Positions 58,336-64,000 of a DNA stretch of 64,000 nucleotides are shown one piece after another. Source of the stretch: Vicia villosa (lineage: Eukaryota; Streptophyta; Magnoliopsida; Fabales; Fabaceae); the NCBI RefSeq assembly GCF_029867415.1, contig NW_026705173.1, positions 558,001 through 622,000 of the forward strand, in the 5' to 3' direction. Each line of letters begins with the position of its first letter. Position 1 is the stretch's first letter. The notes beneath the pieces were generated by a model. That model did no database searches. It was not told the origin of the DNA and was given only the letters and a program-made list of their open reading frames with translations. A program made the translations under genes and the position numbers.

Positions 58336-59535
58336 CTAGGTTATTGCTTCGGTAAAAGGGATTTCTACGTGGAGTTTCTCTATTACCTTAATGAACTTTT
58401 GGAATTGGTTTTCCATTTTGGTGTTTTTCAATCTTTGTGGAAATGGAATGGGTGGCTTGTAAGGTTGTGGTGTGTGATTTTCTACCTCCGGTTTTGATTG
58501 CTCTTCGGGTTTCTCTGGCTTCTCTTCCTGGTCTTTAGGTTCAGCATCTTCCTTAGGTTTTTCTGATGAGCTTAGGTTAGGATTTTTCGGTCCTTCATAA
58601 GCGGTTCCACTTCTTAGGGTGGTGGAATTTGCTGTCCCTTTGGGATTAGATTGGGTTTGTCCAAGTAACTGTCCTCCAGGTACAACTTGTGCAGAGGTAG
58701 TTTGAGCAACTTGTGAAATCTGGGTTTCAAGCATTTTGGTGTGGGTCATCATCTGGTCAAACTTGGTTTCCAGTTGAGTAACTAACTCGTTTGTGTGAAT
58801 ATGTTGGTTCATAAACTCCTTATTTTGCTGAGTTTGACTCTGGATAAAGGTGTTTATGGTTTCTTTAAGGTTCGGTCTTGGTGGCACAACTTGCATAGGT
58901 TGGTTTTGTTTTTGTGTTTGGAATCCTTGGGGTCTCGAAGATCCGGAATTTTGGATAGGATTGTTGTTCTTGTAGGAGATATTCTGGTGATTCCTCCATC
59001 CAGGATTGTATGTGTTCGAGAAAGGATTTCCTTGGGTATAGTTAACTTAGTCTGAGCTAGAATCGTTCAAAAGGTTACAATCAACGGTTTGATGTCCTTG
59101 AATTCCACAGAGCTCGCACTCCGATTGGATTGCTGTCACTGTGATAGGGTTTTGAGACATGTTTTCGACTTTCATGCTTTCCTCCATGGCTCTCCTTTTT
59201 CTCTACCATTGCTCGTTCTATCCCCCATTGGGCGTGGTTTTGGGCCATGTCCTCTATCAGGGCACAAGCGTCGGGATAAGGTTTGTTCATTAACACTCCG
59301 CCAGCGGGAGCGTCAATAGACATTTTCGTATTATAATGGAGTCCATTATAGAAGGTGTGTATGATTAACCATTGCTCTAGGCCATGGTGCGGACAGAATC
59401 TCAAAAGTTCTTTATATCTTTCCCAGGCATCAAAGAGTTATTCGCCCTGGTATTGAGTGAAACTAGTGATCAGGTTCCTAAGGACAACGGTCGTACTCGG
59501 TGGGAAATATCGGGCAAGAAAGGCTCAGATTTTCA
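58336..59535 (-). pseudogene. gag: Athila gag
   Basis: The core Gag reads RYFPPSTTVVLRNLITSF, AWERYKELLRFCPHHGLEQW and ALIEDMAQNHAQWG, a phrase set typical of Athila Gag. A CX2CX4HX4C knuckle (CELCGIQGHQTVDC, about 59079-59120) follows, then a Gln-rich region and a Lys/Glu/Pro-rich segment before protease. Stops near 59048, 59440 and 59510 break it. The N-terminus is lost at the junction near 59535. It would have assembled the particle and bound RNA. Confidence 0.85.
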
Positions 59536-60877
59536 AACAATCATCAAGCAATCATACCAACAATTATATTACTGAAATATAACATTGAAAACTCATTCAA
59601 TCATGTTATATCAATATGCATATGGACCAACTGACACTATACATGTGGTACCAATAAACCGTGGACTTAATCCACCCGACCGATCTAATCATCACCGAGA
59701 TATGACCCCACCGACACAAATTCCACACAATGGGAATTATGTCCACCACAAATCCATATGTCACCGGGATTCCGTTATTAAATGATGTATGAATGAATGC
59801 ACACACATATGACATACTTACACATCACCGATCTGATGAAATACATTTTCTCATAACTCACCATTATCGCCACCAACAAGTATGCCCATGTTCCGCAATC
59901 ATTCAATCATGTCACTCATTAATTAAACATAGCAAATCATAATTCATTCACCACCACAACATTACATTGTCTTATCCGCAATCCACATATTTGCATAATG
60001 TTTCATTCCACCAAAGCAATTAAATAGAGTTTTAGAAATAAAGTCGGCCACTTACCATACTTATATTTTATATTATAAAACATTTAATTAACTTTGCAAT
60101 GCCCAAAACGACACATAAAAATAGTTCACGGATCAAAAGGTACGCAATTTCGAAGTTAAGAAAATTTTCTGCACAACAGGGTCCGCTCAGCGACCCACCA
60201 GCGACTCGTCACAGAAGAGAACTACGTTGGGACCTCCGCTTAGCGGACTCAACAATTTCAGGAAAATAAAACAGCACCCGCTTAGCGGGCATGCGATTAT
60301 GCAGAATTTTCATCTCTGTAATAGGCCTGCAATCTCACCCATTCTCCACCCAAAATGCATTCCAAACATCACATAAAGGTTTAAAAACATCACAGACATT
60401 ATCACACATCATCAAACACCATAAAAATACATTTTCCATTCATAATTTTATGCAACATCATCAATTCCCCTAAACTATTTCATTCCCACACCTAATAATC
60501 CCAATACAACCAATTGAATCAAATAATATCCTAATCAGTCTTATTACCTACAATCACATAATAGATACTAAAAGGAAGAGTCTCCCCTTACCTTCGATCG
60601 AAGTTCAAGAAGATTCTTCTTCCCTTCTCTACTCTTTCACGTGTTCCTCTTTTTATCCCAATTGACTATTTTCTTATTTTATGAAAAATAAAATAAAATG
60701 AACACAACTTAGTAAAAGGCATAACCAAATAGCACCCCTCTTTTACTAACATCACACCTTAAGCCCAATAGCTCTTATTCCATAATTTTCCAGTTAAATC
60801 CAAATTAAAATACCAAAATTCCAAATAATTAATTTAAATCCAAATTAAATTAATAAACAGAAAATATGGGGTGTTAC
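59536..60877 (-). mobile_element. Chromovirus-like LTR fragment
   Basis: The high-coordinate end reads AAATATGGGGTGTTACA, so the minus strand starts TGTAACACCCC, very like the LTR start of the 26-38 kb chromovirus (TGTAATACCCC). The body is AT- and CA-rich non-coding sequence. It holds CG-containing inverted repeats TCCGCTTAGCGGA (60235) and CCCGCTTAGCGGG (60277). It is a different family from the young chromovirus. The left end joins Athila gag without a visible LTR terminus. Confidence 0.55.
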
Positions 60878-61080
60878 AGAGTCAAGCAAGAGCTGGGGCA
60901 TAGAGAGGCAAAGAGAAATTGTAGAACAAGGAGATGATTTGATAGCAAGCTTCAAGCTAAGGTATGGGGAGTTTATTTATATTATCATGAATTGTTTAAA
61001 TGATTGATAACTGAATGATTGGGTTTTTGGGAATTTTGTTATGAAGGTTTGATGATGATACGATGAATTTTGATGATTTA
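60878..61080. other. Unassigned segment
   Basis: AT-rich sequence between two LTR fragments. AGCTTCAAGCTAAGGTATGG followed by a T-rich stretch could be LTR leader sequence in plus orientation. I see no ORF. Confidence 0.3.
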
Positions 61081-61542
61081 GATGTGTTATTATGTAATAG
61101 ATGATACCTGATAACACTTAAATGTTTCGTATTTTTAGCTTGATTTACATCAACTATTTCCCTATTTTATTTTAATTGATTTATTTTATATTGGTATTAC
61201 ACTAATATTTATTCATTTTGCAGATATTTAACTAATCAAAGACTTTGTGAAGAAATGAAGAAATAAGGGTTTAAAAAGTAGCAAAAATACAAAATGAAAG
61301 AAAGCAGCCAACGTGAGCCCTTGGCCCAATTACAAGAACCATGTGACGAACGTCACAACGCAAGTAACAAGGGCGTGACGAGTGGCATGCACCATGCCTC
61401 AAACCTTGACGGACGTCAAGCAGTATGTTTTGGGCTTTTGACGAAGGGCAGGTGCAATTAGAAAGAGTGAGTGGAGACGCCCGTCCTTTGGCGCTGTAAG
61501 CAAGGTGGGTCAGCCCACTACCATTGAGACCTATAACACCCT
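61081..61542 (+). mobile_element. Athila-like LTR fragment, plus orientation
   Basis: The sequence from about TGATACCTGATAACACTTAA through TTTCATT..TGCAGATATTTAACTA resembles the start of legume Athila-type LTRs. It carries inverted repeats GTGACGAACGTCAC (61343) and TTGACGGACGTCAA (61407). It is a different family from the outer Athila. The identification is from memory of the pattern. Confidence 0.4.
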
Positions 61543-61978
61543 TCTAAACCCCGCAGAAATTTAAATAAATAATCAGAGTAAAAACATATACACAAGGGTG
61601 CCACAATTATTTAAAACAAATAAACCAACTAAGGTCAAAGTCATGTTTCATTAAGAAATGGTTCACCAAAACATAATCATGTTTATCACAGCGGAATAAG
61701 AAACATCGTCAAATACAACCAATGGAAATATAATCCAACCCAAATAAAATAGATTAATCTCACAAAACTATAAAACTATCGTTCCCCAGTATTACAAGAT
61801 CAGAGCATGACCGACACAACCCAACATAAACGGATAAACTCTACGAGTCATCCTCACCAAGCACTAATGTTGCCACTCCTCAATCTGAAAATGACAACAT
61901 GTAAGGGTGAGTCTCATTCGCAGTTAGTAAATATTATGCAATTCATTAGAAACAGGCATCATAATATATGATGGGTCT
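61543..61978 (-). mobile_element. Chromovirus-like LTR end fragment
   Basis: It begins TATAACACCCTTCTAAA, matching the LTR end style of the 26-38 kb chromovirus (TATAACACCC). No tRNA-Met primer site lies to its left, so it is a fragment or the end of a solo LTR. Confidence 0.5.
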
Positions 61979-63214
61979 GTAACGTATAGCCTAAATATAG
62001 AACTGCAAGTGCACAGCCTATCGAAGTAATATATAAGATTATCGACCACAGAGACCAATTGTCAATCTATCGACACTATTGTTAAGGTGCTTATCTAAGG
62101 TGAATAGTAATATTGTAGTGAGTGCAGTGCAACAAGGTGAGTGTGCGAAGTGAATAACAGATTAGAGCGATAGGTTGGAATGTAAATCATGAAACTAGAC
62201 TATGTTCTAGACATGTATAAATGTAACGACTCATGGGGCAGTATTTTCTATTTGTAGCAAAGAATCAATTTAACAGGAATTTGTAGCTTTTGGCTACTAA
62301 GAACCGAATTTACTCTTTAATTTAACTTCCTTTATTGTCACATATAAAGGGTGCCTTCCGCGTTAAAGCAGTAAATCTATTTTTAAGAAATTGATAGTTT
62401 TGACTTAACAGAAAAGTGATTTTACTTGGAAAGATTAACTTAAAGAGACTCTTGGCTTTTGACCAAGAGTCATATTTCAAACCTACAAACGCGTCCGAAA
62501 ATAGTTTCAAAAATTGTTTTCTATTAATGATTCCTATTTAACCAACCAAATCGCTTTCGCTTATTTTGCTTGGTTAAACAATAATCAAGTCTATCTTTGA
62601 TATGGACGGCTTTCGATCTTACCCAATAAATATTGTAAGCACAATTTGACTTATATTAAAAGTAAAACATCCCCAGAGCATTTTTACTAACATGATAATT
62701 AGAACACAGGCATGATCACAATCATTACATTCAAACCTTTATGATTTAGCCAGACATAGTAATTGCGAGTCTATAACACATGTAGACTATGATAAGTGCG
62801 TTTAGAGTCTATAAAACGTGTAGACTATGGTAAGTGCGTTTAGAGTCTATAAAATGTGTAGACTATGGTAAGTGCGTTTAGAATCTATAAAACGTGTAGA
62901 CTATAGTAAGAGCAAGAAAATAAATAAAGCAAGTAAATTGAACCTTACTCCGATCAGATAATGAATCTTGATACAAAGTGAAGGCTGGTATGATAAACTT
63001 CAACCAAAGTGCTCCAAAACTCGATTTCAACTCAATATACACCGTAGTAACTCCCCGATGTGAAGAGGTTGCTACTTTACAGAAACTGATAGTATATGGC
63101 TTAAGTTTGTACTAAACTTGGATGAAAAACCGAAAATGAAAAACTAAACTATATATAGTGGATTTTGGATCAGCGTAAAGACATGAGTGCCCCTCAACTC
63201 CTTTTAAGCGGGGG
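61979..63214 (-). mobile_element. Athila LTR, right copy, interrupted
   Basis: It runs from TGTAACGTATAGCC at the junction with the preceding fragment to 63214. Bases 62233-63210 match 1-1030. The 61979-62232 part, with GTGCACAGCCTATCG and ATCGACCACAGAGACC, is the probable U5 end that lies outside the window for the left copy. The last 340 bp of the LTR are missing because other DNA starts at 63215. No primer site is visible. Confidence 0.68.
62768..62909. repeat. 38-bp tandem repeat, 4 units, right Athila LTR
   Basis: Same unit and inverted repeat AGTCTA/TAGACT as 543-721, with one unit fewer. Confidence 0.88.
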
Positions 63215-64000
63215 TAGGGGTGTTCAAAACCAAACCAACCCAATAGAAAACCGCAAACCAAACCAAACCAAACCGAACCTGCAAAAAACTACATTTGGTT
63301 CGGATTAGTTTGGGTCATCTTTTAACAAAACCGCACGGTTCGGTTTGGTTTGCGGTTTGTATTTTGTAAACCGAACCAAACCGAATCAAACCGTATTATG
63401 TTACAACCTAACTTTTACTTAACTCACATCCAATCCAAACTTAAATCTATTACACCTAAGCCTTATGATTACGAATAATTTTATCATTCTTACACATGAT
63501 TTTAGTGCAAATCTTCTCAAATCTCTAATAGCATTATCGCGTCTTCTTTGCCACATACATCTTCCCTCTTTTTCTATAATCTCTACTATCTTATATTCTT
63601 TCTTTTTCACCTTCTCATTTTTATGCAAATGTTCCCTATTTTAGTTTTGTTTTTATCGCACATTTTCTTCTCTAATCTCTCAACTCTTTTGTTTTTTCTT
63701 TTTCACCTTCACTAGTCTCTCGTCTCTTCTATTTTTTTGTTTCATTTTAATAATTTTTATATTGTTTTATACTATTATTTTATGTTTATTATTTCACTTT
63801 TGTCTAATTTAATTTTTACATATTAAATAGAAAGTTGTTGTCAAAATATGACGAGTTTTGTTGTTATTTGATAGTCTATGAGTTTCTAAATATAATGTTA
63901 TGTTGTCATCTATATGTATATGTATGGTTCAATAAAATATTTGTAAAAAACCGAACCAACCGAACCGATCCAAACCGTATTAGTTTGGTTTAGTTTGGTT
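63215..64000. mobile_element. Probable hAT-like element or MITE, partial
   Basis: It starts TAGGGGTGTTCAAAACCAAA, a terminus common among plant hAT-like elements. Subterminal repeats of AAACCGAACC occur in both orientations (63220-63400), and similar repeats reappear at 63945-64000. No transposase is visible. A truncated 69-codon minus-strand ORF is not convincing. The right end is outside the window, so the target duplication cannot be checked. Confidence 0.5.

Noticed and set aside
59081..59815. Several short plus-strand ORFs over the Athila gag end and the adjacent LTR fragment
   Set aside because: They are antisense to clear Gag coding or lie in non-coding LTR sequence.

Overview
This window is intergenic repeat DNA from a flowering plant. 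The mix of lineages (Ogre with its tRNA-Arg primer site, a SIRE-type Copia carrying an extra 3' ORF, an Athila/Cyclops-like Gypsy element and a chromovirus) points to a legume, most likely tribe Fabeae (pea, vetch, Lathyrus). That host assignment is inference from element families. I see no convincing host gene, rRNA or functional tRNA.

The window reads as nested insertions. The outermost unit is a decayed Athila-lineage Gypsy element on the minus strand. Its 3' LTR is at 1-1353 (cut by the window start). Two tandem env-like ORFs lie at 41.0-44.6 kb, integrase at 44.8-46.15 kb, protease/RT/RNase H at 56.0-58.3 kb and gag at 58.3-59.5 kb. A second LTR copy runs from about 61979 to 63214. A minus-strand Ogre element (1452-39877, target duplication GAAGG) is inserted in its 3' untranslated region. 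A plus-strand SIRE element (SIRE-b, 46154-56026, target duplication CCAGC) is inserted in its pol.

The Ogre element has 3.0-kb LTRs, a 3' tandem-repeat array, no pol, and a second diverged Ogre LTR (19292-23242) sitting in its 5' untranslated region. A minus-strand SIRE element (SIRE-a, 7697-16500) lies inside it. Its 5' LTR is split by a very young chromovirus in LTR-internal-LTR-internal-LTR arrangement (26025-38791, target duplication CCTTT).

Nothing here encodes a complete autonomous element. SIRE-a keeps RT/RNase H but lacks the env-like gene. SIRE-b keeps the env-like gene but lacks RT/RNase H. The chromovirus lacks the protease active site in both copies. The Athila RT has Asn in place of a catalytic Asp. 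Intact LTRs, primer sites and target duplications beside such defects suggest that some copies moved using proteins made elsewhere.

The right end (59536-61978) is a mosaic of LTR fragments, and 63215-64000 is the start of a probable hAT-like element. The observations most worth checking are the resemblance between the env-like proteins of the Copia and Gypsy elements, the plant-gene-like leaders in front of those ORFs, and clusters of short CG-containing inverted repeats, with co-varying arms, in the LTRs of unrelated families.
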